This document shows, in pieces, positions 33,709 through 42,038 of a stretch of 64,000 nucleotides of DNA; position 1 is the first letter of the stretch, and every line of letters starts with the position of its first letter. Origin of the DNA: Micromonospora sp. CB01531. GTDB lineage: Bacteria > Actinomycetota > Actinomycetes > Mycobacteriales > Micromonosporaceae. Both the position numbers and the translations under genes were made by a program. The notes below the pieces were generated by a model that saw only the letters and a program-made list of their open reading frames with translations, was not told the DNA's origin and did no database searches. The DNA lies in NCBI RefSeq assembly GCF_001905095.1, contig NZ_LWLS01000072.1, forward strand, positions 62,001-126,000. The letters are read 5' to 3'.

Positions 33709-34599
33709 TCACTCCACGCGAGCGGTTTGTGCGCCGGCGTCCGCTTCCTGTGAGGCGGCCCAGGACGCGAGCAGGCGCAGCGCGTCCTCGGATGGGGAGC
33801 CGGGCTCCGCGGTGAAGATGGTGAGAGTGAGGCCGGGCTCGGCGACCATTTCCAACCCTTCGTAGGCGAGGGTCAGGTCCCCGACCATGTGATGGCGGAA
33901 ATACTTGGCGCCGGTGCCGTGGTGCCGGACGTTGTGGGCTCCCCAGCGCTTCCGGAACTCGTCGCTGCAGGTGGAGAGTTCACCCACGAGGTCGTGAAGA
34001 TCCTTGTCGTGCGGGTCGCGGCCGGCTTCGGTGCGCAGGATGGCGACGCAGATGTCGGCGGCGACGTCCCAATCCGGGTAGAAGCGGTGCGCTTTCTCGT
34101 CGAGGAAGGTGAACCGTGCGAGGTTGGCGGGCCGTTGTGGATCGGCGTACACCTCGACGTAGAACGCGCGGGCGAGCCGGTTCGCGGCGAGCAGGTCCAT
34201 GCGGCCGTTACGGACGAACGCGGGACCTTGGGTGACGGCGTCGAGGGCCCATTGCAGGCTGGGGCGTGGGGACCACTGCCGTGCCGTCCGGCGCCGGGGC
34301 CGCATGAGGGCACTGCTGCCGTCCGCGGCTCTGGCGAGGTCGAGCAGGTGGGCCCGCTCCGCGTCGTCGAGCTGGAGCGCCCGTGCAATGGCGTTCAGCA
34401 CACCAGGCGACACTCCGGCGAGCGAGCCCCGTTCGAGCTTCGAGTAGTACTCGATGCTCACCCCGGCCAGCGACGCGACTTCGCTGCGGCGTAGTCCCGG
34501 AACCCGCCGATTGGGGCCGGCGGGCAGACCGGCCTGCTCCGGGCTGATCTTGGCGCGTCGCGAGACGAGGAACTCGCGGACCTCTGAGCGGTTGTCCAC
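33709..34599 (-). CDS. XRE-family regulator with MmyB-like ligand-binding domain
   Basis: 296-residue transcription factor. Residues about 1-80 hold the helix-turn-helix (RRSEVASLAGVSIEYYSKLERG). The rest is the MmyB-like domain typical of actinomycetes, with LQWALDAVTQGPAFVRNGRMDLLAANRLARAFY, FLDEKAHRFYPDW and a late VGDLTLAYEGLEM. It starts at GTG 34599. It is divergent from the dehydrogenase-cupin-CMD genes, and the 19-bp palindrome in that interval is its likely operator. MmyB-type regulators often control an adjacent oxidoreductase; the ligand is unknown. Confidence 0.9.
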   Translation of the reverse strand: MDNRSEVREFLVSRRAKISPEQAGLPAGPNRRVPGLRRSEVASLAGVSIEYYSKLERGSLAGVSPGVLNAIARALQLDDAERAHLLDLARAADGSSALMRPRRRTARQWSPRPSLQWALDAVTQGPAFVRNGRMDLLAANRLARAFYVEVYADPQRPANLARFTFLDEKAHRFYPDWDVAADICVAILRTEAGRDPHDKDLHDLVGELSTCSDEFRKRWGAHNVRHHGTGAKYFRHHMVGDLTLAYEGLEMVAEPGLTLTIFTAEPGSPSEDALRLLASWAASQEADAGAQTARVE

Positions 34600-34632
34600 G
34601 TCTCGACCGTACGTGTCACGGCTGGCCGGTGG

Positions 34633-34651
34633 GGTGCCCTGTCAGTACACC
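34633..34651. promoter_or_regulatory. 19-bp palindromic operator, copy 2
   Basis: GGTGCCCTGTCAGTACACC, the reverse complement of copy 1 except at the centre. It lies 33 bp upstream of the regulator start and about 205 bp before the divergent dehydrogenase. Confidence 0.65.
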
Positions 34652-34854
34652 TTCCAGGAGAAACTCCCCGAGCGGGCGCTGCCGGGGTTTGCTGGATGAC
34701 GATGAACGCAACCACCGGCCGCGCCCAGCGGGAGTGACTGTCGTCGTCCTCCGCGGGGTCGTAGGCCCGGCTCCCGGCATCATCGCGGCCTGCCCGGGTA
34801 GGACGCGGAAGCTGGCAGGTCGGGTCGCGGCCGGTCCTTTGGGAGGAAGAACCT

Positions 34855-35877
34855 ATGCGTGGTGTCGTCATGCACGCCCCCGGCGACGTCCGGGTGGAAA
34901 CACGGGAGGATCCCCGGATCCTGCTCCCGACCGACGCGATCATTCGGCTGTCCGCGACCTGTGTCTGCGGTTCGGACCTGTGGCCGTATCGGGGCGTTGA
35001 AGTGTCGAAGGGGCCGTCGCCGATGGGCCATGAGTACGTCGGCGTCGTCCAGGAGGTCGGTAGCGAGGTCAAGAACATCAAGCCGGGCCAGTTCGTGGTC
35101 GGCTCCTTCTTCGCCTCCGACAACACCTGCCCGATCTGCCAGGCCGGCTATCAGAGTTCATGCATCCACCGGGAGCCAGTGGGCGGACTCGGCGCCCAGG
35201 CCGAGTACCTGCGTGTCCCGCTGGCGGACGGCACCCTGGTCGCCACGCCCGACACTCCCTCGGACGACTTGATTCCGGGCCTTCTCGCCGCCTCCGACGT
35301 GCTCGGCACGGGCTGGTTCGGCGCCGTCGCCGCGGAGGTGGGCCCAGGCAAGACCGTCGCAGTGGTCGGCGACGGGGCTGTCGGTCTGCTCGCCGTGCTG
35401 GCGGCCAAGCACTTCGGCGCGGAGCGCATCATCGCGATGAGCCGGCACGAACCTCGCCAGCGGCTCGCGGCACACTACGGCGCGACCCATGTCGTCACCG
35501 AGCGCGGCGATGAGGGCGTGGCGCGGATCAAGGAACTGACCGACGGGCTCGGGGCGCACTCGGTCATCGAGGCGGTCGGCACGCAGGAGTCGATGATGCA
35601 GGCCATCCGTTCCACCCGTGCCGGCGGTCACGTCGGGTACGTCGGCGTGGCCCACGACGTCCAGCTGCCCGGCGACGAGCTGTTCTTCTCCCACGTGCAC
35701 CTGCACGGGGGCCCCGCCCCGGTGCGCCGGTTCCTGCCCGAGCTGATCGCCCTGATCTGGAACCGGGAGATCGATCCCGGCAAGGTCTTCGACCTCACCC
35801 TCCCCCTTGAGCAGGCTGCCGAGGGGTACCAGGCCATGGACGAGCGCCGCGCCATCAAGGTCCTCCTCACGCCGTGA
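34855..35877 (+). CDS. Zinc-dependent alcohol dehydrogenase (MDR family)
   Basis: 340-residue MDR enzyme. Catalytic zinc ligands are in TCVCGSDLWPYRG and MGHEYVG; the structural zinc loop reads NTCPICQAGYQSSC, which keeps most Cys positions; Rossmann motif VVGDGAVGLLAVLAAKHFGA; substrate region ASDVLGTGWFGAV. It is close to the IMP-type dehydrogenases of actinomycetes often paired with XRE/MmyB genes. ATG 34855 follows GGGAGGAAG. It leads a likely operon with cupin (88 bp on) and carboxymuconolactone decarboxylase genes. It is only distantly related to the dehydrogenase at 32377, so the two are not simple duplicates despite sharing an operator. Confidence 0.92.
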   Translation: MRGVVMHAPGDVRVETREDPRILLPTDAIIRLSATCVCGSDLWPYRGVEVSKGPSPMGHEYVGVVQEVGSEVKNIKPGQFVVGSFFASDNTCPICQAGYQSSCIHREPVGGLGAQAEYLRVPLADGTLVATPDTPSDDLIPGLLAASDVLGTGWFGAVAAEVGPGKTVAVVGDGAVGLLAVLAAKHFGAERIIAMSRHEPRQRLAAHYGATHVVTERGDEGVARIKELTDGLGAHSVIEAVGTQESMMQAIRSTRAGGHVGYVGVAHDVQLPGDELFFSHVHLHGGPAPVRRFLPELIALIWNREIDPGKVFDLTLPLEQAAEGYQAMDERRAIKVLLTP

Positions 35878-35964
35878 CGACCCGCGCCGCCCCCGCGCGG
35901 GTGGCCACCGTGGCAGCGACAAGCCGCTGCATCCAGCGCAGGGCGTACCGCACAGGAGGACACC

Positions 35965-36375
35965 TTGGAGATCCTGACCAGACAGCCGTCGGTCAAGGGA
36001 CCGGCCGACTGGTTCACCGGGGACGTCTGGTTCGACCAGATCGTTCCCATGACCGGCCCGTCCATCGGCCGCTGCAACGCCGTGCACTTCGCCCCCGGCG
36101 CCCGCACCGCCTGGCACCGGCACGCCAACGGGCAGCTGCTGCACGTCACCGAGGGCATTGGGCTGACCCAGTCACGCGGCGGCGAGGTCGTCGTCATTCG
36201 CCCGGGCGACAACGTCTGGTGTCCGCCTGGTGAGTGGCACTGGCACGGCGCCGCCCCTGACCACTTCATGACCCACCTGGCCATCTGGGACGGCCTCACC
36301 CCCGGGCAGGACGGGCCGGAAACGCAATGGGGCGAGCACGTGACAGACGACGAGTACCGCCGGCAGCCCGCGTGA
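35965..36375 (+). CDS. Cupin-domain protein (mandelonitrile-lyase-like), TTG start
   Basis: 136-residue single cupin. Metal motif 1 is APGARTAWHRHANGQLLHVTEG and motif 2 PGDNVWCPPGEWHWHGA, giving the three His plus Gln/Glu ligand set. The start is a TTG at 35965, set seven bases behind a perfect AGGAGG; the next in-frame Met is far inside the fold, so TTG is convincing. The nearest described members are cupin hydroxynitrile lyases and small-molecule isomerases, but activity is not predictable. Its pairing with a carboxymuconolactone decarboxylase-type gene is common in such operons. Confidence 0.88.
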   Translation: MEILTRQPSVKGPADWFTGDVWFDQIVPMTGPSIGRCNAVHFAPGARTAWHRHANGQLLHVTEGIGLTQSRGGEVVVIRPGDNVWCPPGEWHWHGAAPDHFMTHLAIWDGLTPGQDGPETQWGEHVTDDEYRRQPA

Positions 36376-36443
36376 CCAGCAGCCGGCGGCCGCGTCGTCC
36401 CGCGGCCGCCGGCTCACCCACCGACCAAGAGGGGAGTACGGAC

Positions 36444-36767
36444 ATGTCCGAGACCACTCAGCAGAGCCCCGTTCGGAAGATGCTCGGAGACTTCGCGCCC
36501 AAGCTCGTCTCGCTCACCGACGACGTGCTCTTCGCCGACGTCTGGGAACGCGCCGACCTCGCGCCCCGCGACCGCAGCCTGATTACCATCGCGGCCCTGG
36601 TCGCGGGTGGCAACAGCGAACAATTGCCGTTCCACCTCAACCTCGGCAAGCAGAACGGCCTCACGCAGGCCGAGATCGTCGAGGCCATCACCCACCTGGC
36701 GTTCTACACCGGGTGGCCGCAGGCCATGTCCGCCGTCATGGTGGCCAAGCAGACCTTCGAGGGCTGA
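36444..36767 (+). CDS. Carboxymuconolactone-decarboxylase family protein
   Basis: 107-residue all-helical CMD/AhpD-fold protein. The conserved region RDRSLITIAALVAGGNSEQLPFHLN and the C-terminal EIVEAITHLAFYTGWPQAMSA match the CMD signature; no CxxC is present, so it is the decarboxylase-like rather than peroxidase-like type. ATG 36444 is eight bases after GGGGAG. It is the last gene of the dehydrogenase-cupin-CMD group and is followed by a short hairpin. Confidence 0.9.
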   Translation: MSETTQQSPVRKMLGDFAPKLVSLTDDVLFADVWERADLAPRDRSLITIAALVAGGNSEQLPFHLNLGKQNGLTQAEIVEAITHLAFYTGWPQAMSAVMVAKQTFEG

Positions 36768-36784
36768 CCGGCGTGCGAGCCGGT
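36767..36784. terminator. Short hairpin between convergent CMD and multicopper oxidase genes
   Basis: ACCGGC-gtgcga-GCCGGT, a 6-bp stem starting at the last base of the CMD stop codon. A weak but well-placed terminator. Confidence 0.45.
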
Positions 36785-36790
36785 TCACCG

Positions 36791-38530
36791 TCACCCGTAC
36801 ATCAGGTGCAGCGTCATTCCGGCGTCGGCGTGTGCCAGGTTGTGGCAGTGGTTGGCCCACATTCCGGGGTTGTCGGCTGGGAACGCCACCTCCCAGACGT
36901 CGCCGGGCCGTACGTCGAACGAGTCCAGCCACAGGGGACTCCCGGTCGCCGGCTCTCCGTTGCGGGACAGCACCAGGACGTGATGGCCGTGCAGATGCCA
37001 CGGGTGCACCACCAGTGACCGGTTCACGATCGTGAACTTGACGATGTCGCCGGGGCGTACGACCTGGGGCGGGATGTCCGGACCGGCCGCGCCGTTGACG
37101 GTGTGGGCGTACCGCGGAAGCAGTCCGTGCAGGTCGAGGCCGCGGTCGAGGACCAGGGTGAACTCCTTGTCGAACCGGGACCACGGCACCGGAGAGCCGA
37201 CGCCGTAGGTGAGCGGATCCAGCACCGGCCACGCGCCGGTCGCCGCGGACACCGGCCCGGTCGAGTAGACCGCCCGTCCGTCGACGAACAGCGCCACGGG
37301 CGTGGCGGGCGCGGTGAACACCAGGTCGTACCGTCCTCCGGCCGGGATCAGCACGGCGGTGTCCACGAGCGGGGTCGGGCCCCGCAGATCGGATCCGTCG
37401 ATCGCGGCGACCCGGAACGGGGTTCCGGCCAGCGCGTAGCGGTGCGTCGTGCTGTCGGTGTTGACCAGCCGCAGCCGTACCGGCGTCCCCGCCGCGACCG
37501 GTTCTGTTCGTGGCGCGGGCAGCGGAAGGCCGGAAAGGGTGTGCACCGGCACCGTGACGTCGACGCCGGTCGCCGGCGCCGGGCGCACCACCAGGACCCC
37601 GTAGAGCCCCATCCGCACGCCGACGTCGGACACCGTGTGCGTGTGGTACCAATACGTCCCGGCCTGGTCGGCGCGGAACCGGTAGACGAACTCCTGTCCG
37701 GGCAGCACCGCCGCCTGCGTCACGCCGGGCACCCCGTCCTGGCTGTTCGGCACGTCGTAGCCGTGCCAGTGCAGCGTGACGCCTCGCGCGATGTCCCGGT
37801 TGCGCAGCGTCACCTCCAGGACGTCGCCGACGGTGGCGGTCAACTCCGGCCCGGGGACCTGCCCGTCGAACGTCCACGCCGCGACGTCCCGGCCGCTCAC
37901 GCTCACCGTGGCGGTCCCGGCCGTCAGGGTGAACCGCCTGGTCGGTTCGCCCACGGTCCGCGCAGCTTCATATCGGTGATCATGTGGTACGGCGGGAGCA
38001 GCTCCCGGTGCGACGGCCAGCCCGGTTCCGGTCACCAGCGCCGCGACCGCCGCCGCGACGGCCGCCCTGGACACCGTCTGCGACGGGCGCGCGCCGAGCA
38101 CGCGCCACGTGACCGCGGTCGCCGCGACGACCCCGGCGACCGCGAGCAGACCCGCGCCTGCCGACGTCGGATAGCCGTGCAGGACCGTCACGAGCAGGGC
38201 GCCGCTGTCGGCGTACCCGGCGAAGAGGAGCGGGACCGCGACGGACCGGATGTCGCCCGGGGCCCGCAGCAGCCGCGGCCCGGCGACGACCACCGCCGCG
38301 AGCGACAGTGGGGCGGCGATGAGGACCTTCTCCGCCGCGAACCACCAGCCGGCGCGGGCGAGCGCGGTGATCGTGATCGCGCGGGCGACCGTGGCGAGCA
38401 GCGCGACGGCGGCCAGCGCCAGTGCCAGCCGGCGGCGCCGGGCGGCCGACGCGGCGCCCCCGGCCAGCCACCCGGCGGCCGCGAGGACCGCGATCACCAG
38501 GTCGGCCGCGAGCAGCGACCCGACGGTCAT
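36791..38530 (-). CDS. Membrane-anchored multicopper oxidase
   Basis: 579-residue protein. Residues about 1-180 carry four to six membrane spans, unusual for this family. Two cupredoxin domains follow with all copper ligands: TLHWHGYD, YWYHTHTVSD, HPWHLHGHHV and the type-1 motif HCHNLAHADAGM. Oxidase activity outside the cell toward metals or phenols is expected. The ATG at 38530 overlaps the stop of the small membrane-protein gene. It ends a minus-strand operon of AhpD-like, four-span protein and oxidase that is divergent from a NarL two-component system, a possible regulator. Confidence 0.92.
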   Translation of the reverse strand: MTVGSLLAADLVIAVLAAAGWLAGGAASAARRRRLALALAAVALLATVARAITITALARAGWWFAAEKVLIAAPLSLAAVVVAGPRLLRAPGDIRSVAVPLLFAGYADSGALLVTVLHGYPTSAGAGLLAVAGVVAATAVTWRVLGARPSQTVSRAAVAAAVAALVTGTGLAVAPGAAPAVPHDHRYEAARTVGEPTRRFTLTAGTATVSVSGRDVAAWTFDGQVPGPELTATVGDVLEVTLRNRDIARGVTLHWHGYDVPNSQDGVPGVTQAAVLPGQEFVYRFRADQAGTYWYHTHTVSDVGVRMGLYGVLVVRPAPATGVDVTVPVHTLSGLPLPAPRTEPVAAGTPVRLRLVNTDSTTHRYALAGTPFRVAAIDGSDLRGPTPLVDTAVLIPAGGRYDLVFTAPATPVALFVDGRAVYSTGPVSAATGAWPVLDPLTYGVGSPVPWSRFDKEFTLVLDRGLDLHGLLPRYAHTVNGAAGPDIPPQVVRPGDIVKFTIVNRSLVVHPWHLHGHHVLVLSRNGEPATGSPLWLDSFDVRPGDVWEVAFPADNPGMWANHCHNLAHADAGMTLHLMYG

Positions 38531-38979
38531 GCCGGCTCCCTTTCCCGGACGGCCACGCGGGTGACGCCGGCCGGCGCCGGGTCGGCCAGCTTGCGCGCTG
38601 CCCGGCGGACACCGACCACGACGTGCACCGCGACGATTCCGTTGACCGCGTGCAGCCCGGCGATGGCCAGGCCGATCGGCGTGCTGGCGCCCGCGGCGTC
38701 GGTGAAGGCGTTCGCGAGCATGGCGAGCAGCGCCTGCAGGACGACCAGGCCGAGCGGCAGAACGGCCAGTCCGACGAGCCGGCCCGGCGCCTTCGCCAGT
38801 ACGGCGAACAGGATGGTGAGCAGAGTGAGGACGGGGATGACCGCCATCCCGGTGACGCTGTGCAGCGCATACGCGCCGTCGCCCGCGGGCTTGGTGAACG
38901 CGCCCAGGGCCGCGAAGACGAACTGCAGGGCGAACGCGACGAGCAACAGAGTGCTGACGATGACCAAAGCCTTGCGCAT
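38527..38979 (-). CDS. Small four-span membrane protein (DUF6220-like)
   Basis: 150-residue protein that is almost entirely hydrophobic, with four predicted spans (VIVSTLLLVAFALQFVFAAL; GMAVIPVLTLLTILFAVLA; LVGLAVLPLGLVVLQALLAML; HAVNGIVAVHVVVGV). A His in each of spans 2 and 4 (ALHSVTG, GLHAVNG, AVHVVVG) hints at heme or metal binding. ATG 38979 follows AGGTCACC, and the gene is sandwiched between AhpD-like and multicopper oxidase genes. Function unknown; a redox partner for the oxidase is a reasonable guess. Confidence 0.75.
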   Translation of the reverse strand: MRKALVIVSTLLLVAFALQFVFAALGAFTKPAGDGAYALHSVTGMAVIPVLTLLTILFAVLAKAPGRLVGLAVLPLGLVVLQALLAMLANAFTDAAGASTPIGLAIAGLHAVNGIVAVHVVVGVRRAARKLADPAPAGVTRVAVREREPA

Positions 38980-38989
38980 GGGTGACCTC

Positions 38990-39979
38990 CTAGAGCTGAG
39001 CCGGGGACAGTGCCCGGGCGACGTGGTCGGTGGCCGTGATCGCGCCGTAGGCGACCAGCCGGACGAGGTCGGCGTCGTCCGGATGGGACAGCCGCCAGAG
39101 GGCGACATCGCCCGAGCGGATCGCGCTGGGCGCGAACGCCGCCAGCAGGGCGATCCGCGCCGCGACGCGGTCCGCGCCGGGCAGGTCCCGGACCAGATCG
39201 GCGGCCCACTCCGCGGGCCGGGCCGGGTGCCGGCCGTCCTCCCAGCTCACGGTGGCCGTGACGGTCCGGCGCGCCACGTCGCCCAGCAGGTCTCCGCCCC
39301 GCATGGCGGCGTTCCGCAACGACGCGTACGCGACGCCGACCGGGCTGTCCCCGGCCCACGCCGGTGGCGATGCCGGGCCGGTGCCGAGGAGCGGCAGGCT
39401 GCGGCCGGGCTCTTTCGGCTCCCGGGCCGTCCTGGCGTAGAGCCGGCCCCCGGCTGACCGCACCACACGGGAGCGCTGCAGGCCACCGGGCAGCAGATCC
39501 GGGGCGAGCAGCGCCGAGACGATCCGGTTGATGAAGTGGAAGGCGAGCAGGGTGCCGGTGACCTCAGGGCAGTACGGGCTGGTCCACTCACCGGCTCTGG
39601 GGCTGCGGCTGGCCTCGGCCCAGCCGACGAGCGCGGCCTGCCGCGGCTCCGGTGGCGTCCCGCCCCGGACGATGGCCTCGGCCAGCTCGTGCTCGCCCAG
39701 CGCGTGCAACAGCATCACGTGGGCGTCGACGCAGAATCGGCAGCGGTTCGCCCGGGACACCGCCGACGCGACGAGTTCGCGGTCGACCCGGGACGCGGCT
39801 CCGGCGAGCAGGGCCTCGCGCATCAGCGCCCAGGTCGCGGCCAGCACTTCCGGCACCGCCGAGAGCGCCTGGAAGGTGGGCGCCGGCCCGAGGAACTCGT
39901 CCCGGAGCTGCCGGTAGACGTCCGCGGTGAGACCGGTCGCAGCGCCAGCTGGAGCGGGGGTGAAGAAGCGGTATGTCAT
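38990..39979 (-). CDS. AhpD/CMD-family alkylhydroperoxidase-like protein
   Basis: 329-residue protein with an AhpD-type active site, RCRFCVDAHVMLLH (C-x-x-C followed by His, about residues 78-90), in its N-terminal half. The C-terminal half has a second helical region, so it is about twice the length of a single-domain AhpD. It begins at ATG 39979 and its stop is 10 bp before the next gene, whose ribosome site fills the gap. Peroxide reduction through the thiol pair is the family role. Together with the multicopper oxidase this makes an oxidative-stress-flavoured operon. Confidence 0.85.
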   Translation of the reverse strand: MTYRFFTPAPAGAATGLTADVYRQLRDEFLGPAPTFQALSAVPEVLAATWALMREALLAGAASRVDRELVASAVSRANRCRFCVDAHVMLLHALGEHELAEAIVRGGTPPEPRQAALVGWAEASRSPRAGEWTSPYCPEVTGTLLAFHFINRIVSALLAPDLLPGGLQRSRVVRSAGGRLYARTAREPKEPGRSLPLLGTGPASPPAWAGDSPVGVAYASLRNAAMRGGDLLGDVARRTVTATVSWEDGRHPARPAEWAADLVRDLPGADRVAARIALLAAFAPSAIRSGDVALWRLSHPDDADLVRLVAYGAITATDHVARALSPAQL

Positions 39980-40110
39980 GGACTCGATGCTTGCGGAGGC
40001 GGGCCGGGAAAGCGTCGTGCCGCCGCAGGCACTTGCCCGGGCGCCGATACCGCGTCCGCAGTACGCCGCATCTACCGCAGGCGCGGGATGCTCCCTGATG
40101 ACGACCGTTC

Positions 40111-40123
40111 TACAGTGCGATCA
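40111..40123 (+). promoter_or_regulatory. -10 element of a probably leaderless NarL-system promoter
   Basis: TACAGT at 40111-40116 ends six bases before the ATG at 40123, so transcription would start at the start codon. No good -35 is visible. Confidence 0.45.
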
Positions 40124-41253
40124 TGCGCCGCGATCTGCCGTACGCCCTCAGCGGCCTCGCCCTCGGCGTCCTCCTGCTCGGCAACGCCGCGCTCGCGCCG
40201 GACGCCGCACCGGTGCGGGCGATCGACGTCGCCCTGGTCCTGGCCATGGCGGCGGCCCTGGCGGCGTGCCGGCGGTATCCGGTGGTGGCGTTGAGCGTGG
40301 TGACTGCCGCCATGCTGGCCCTCCACGTCCGGGTGCACCCCGGGGTGTCCGCCGCGTTCCCCGTCCTCGGCGCGGTCTACGTCGCCGCCTGGCGGGGGCA
40401 CAGATCGGCCACCGCCCTGGCCAGCCTCGTCTTCCTCGGCGGCTTCCTGGCCCGCGACGTCTCGGTCGCGCCCGCCGGCCGCCCCGGCCAGCTGATCGCC
40501 GAGCGGACCGCCCTGCTGCTGGGCTGGTTCGTGGCGGCCAACGTCGCCGGGCTCGTCTCGCGGCAGCGCCGGGCGTACCTGGAGCAGGTCGAGCAGCGGG
40601 CGGTCGAGGCCGAACGCACCCGCGAGGAGATGGCGCTGCGCCGCGCCGGGGAGGAGCGCCTGCGTATCGCCCGGGACCTGCACGACTCACTGACCCACAG
40701 CATCTCCGTGATCAAGGTGCAGGCCGGGATCGCCGTACACCTGGCCCGCAAGCACGGCGCGGAACCGTCGGCCGCGCTGCTGGCGATCCAGGAGGCCAGC
40801 GGCGCCGCGATGCGGGAACTGCGGGCGACGCTGGACGTCCTGCGTTCACCCTCCGACGGGGACGGGGTCGGGCTGGCCCGGGTGGGTGAGCTCGCCGAGC
40901 GGACCCGGGCGGCGGGCGTACCGGTGCAGGTGACCGTCACCGGTCAGCCCCGGAACCTGCCCGCCGAGGTCGACCAGGCCGGCTATCGCGTCGTCCAGGA
41001 GGCCCTGACCAACGTCGCCCGCCACGCCGGCCCCGCCACCGCCCAGATCCACGTCGAGTACGCCCCGGCACAGCTGACCGTCTCCGTGACCGACGACGGC
41101 CAGGCCTCGCCGGTCCGGCCGGTGACACCCGGTGTGGGCCTGCGCGGTATGCGGGAACGGGTCACCGGACTGGGCGGCACGCTGCACACTGCCGCCCGCG
41201 ACGGCGGCGGGTTCGGGGTGCAGGCCACGTTCCCGCTGGACGGCCCGGCATGA
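40123..41253 (+). CDS. NarL-type sensor histidine kinase
   Basis: 376-residue kinase. Four to five N-terminal membrane spans with almost no external loop are followed by a coiled linker (AYLEQVEQRAVEAERTREEMAL), the HisKA_3 box IARDLHDSLTHSIS (His about residue 188), the N-box RVVQEALTNVARHA and the G-box GVGLRGMRERV. It overlaps the response-regulator start by ATGA. The membrane-embedded sensor implies detection of membrane or envelope state. It is divergent from the multicopper oxidase operon, 143 bp away. Confidence 0.93.
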   Translation: MRRDLPYALSGLALGVLLLGNAALAPDAAPVRAIDVALVLAMAAALAACRRYPVVALSVVTAAMLALHVRVHPGVSAAFPVLGAVYVAAWRGHRSATALASLVFLGGFLARDVSVAPAGRPGQLIAERTALLLGWFVAANVAGLVSRQRRAYLEQVEQRAVEAERTREEMALRRAGEERLRIARDLHDSLTHSISVIKVQAGIAVHLARKHGAEPSAALLAIQEASGAAMRELRATLDVLRSPSDGDGVGLARVGELAERTRAAGVPVQVTVTGQPRNLPAEVDQAGYRVVQEALTNVARHAGPATAQIHVEYAPAQLTVSVTDDGQASPVRPVTPGVGLRGMRERVTGLGGTLHTAARDGGGFGVQATFPLDGPA

Positions 41254-41951
41254 CCGAGCGCTTGTGCGCCCAACCAGCGCAGCCCGCCACGATCCGGGTG
41301 CTGCTCGCCGACGACCAGGCGCTGATGCGGGCCGGATTTCGGGCGTTGCTCGACGCCGAGGACGACCTGGCGGTCGTCGGCGAGGCCGCCGACGGCGCTT
41401 CGGCCGTCGAGCTGTCGCGACGCCTGCGGCCGGACGTCGTGCTGATGGACGTGCAGATGCCGGGACTCGACGGCATCGAAGCCACCCGGCGCATCGCCGT
41501 CGATCCCGACCTCGCCGCGGTCCGCGTCCTCATCCTCACCAACTACGGGCTCGACTCCCACGTCTTCGCCGCACTCCGCGCGGGCGCCAGCGGATTCCTC
41601 CTCAAGGACGCCGATCCCGCCGACCTGCTGCAGGCCGTCGCCGTCGTGGCGCGCGGCGACGCGCTGCTCGCCCCGGGGATCACGCGTACGCTCATCAGCG
41701 AGTTCGTCGCTGGCCCACCGCCGGCTGACCCGGCGGCCGGACGCGACGTGCTGACCGCCCGCGAACAGGAGATCGTCGAGCTCGTCGCCCGAGGGCTGAA
41801 CAACGACGAGATCGCCGAGCGCATGGTGATCAGCCCGTTGACCGCCAAGACACACGTCAACCGGGCGATGACGAAGCTGCACTGCCGCGACCGTGCCCAG
41901 CTGGTCGTGTGGGCGTACGAGTCGGGTCTGATCACGCCGCGTCGCCGGTGA
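41250..41951 (+). CDS. NarL/LuxR-type response regulator
   Basis: 233-residue regulator. The receiver shows ADDQAL, phospho-Asp in VVLMDVQMPGLDG (about residue 69), Thr in LTNYG and Lys in LLKDADP. The LuxR helix-turn-helix is LTAREQEIVELVARGLNNDEIAERMVISPLTAKTHVNRAM. The ATG overlaps the kinase stop. Cognate to the preceding kinase; its targets may include the divergent oxidase operon. Confidence 0.95.
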   Translation: MTERLCAQPAQPATIRVLLADDQALMRAGFRALLDAEDDLAVVGEAADGASAVELSRRLRPDVVLMDVQMPGLDGIEATRRIAVDPDLAAVRVLILTNYGLDSHVFAALRAGASGFLLKDADPADLLQAVAVVARGDALLAPGITRTLISEFVAGPPPADPAAGRDVLTAREQEIVELVARGLNNDEIAERMVISPLTAKTHVNRAMTKLHCRDRAQLVVWAYESGLITPRRR

Positions 41952-42038
41952 CGCCCATCGTCGTGCGCGGACGACAGCGGCGGTGTGACCTCCATCGCCA
42001 CTGGGAAGGGCCGGGTGAGCTGGGGCGTTGTCCGGCAC

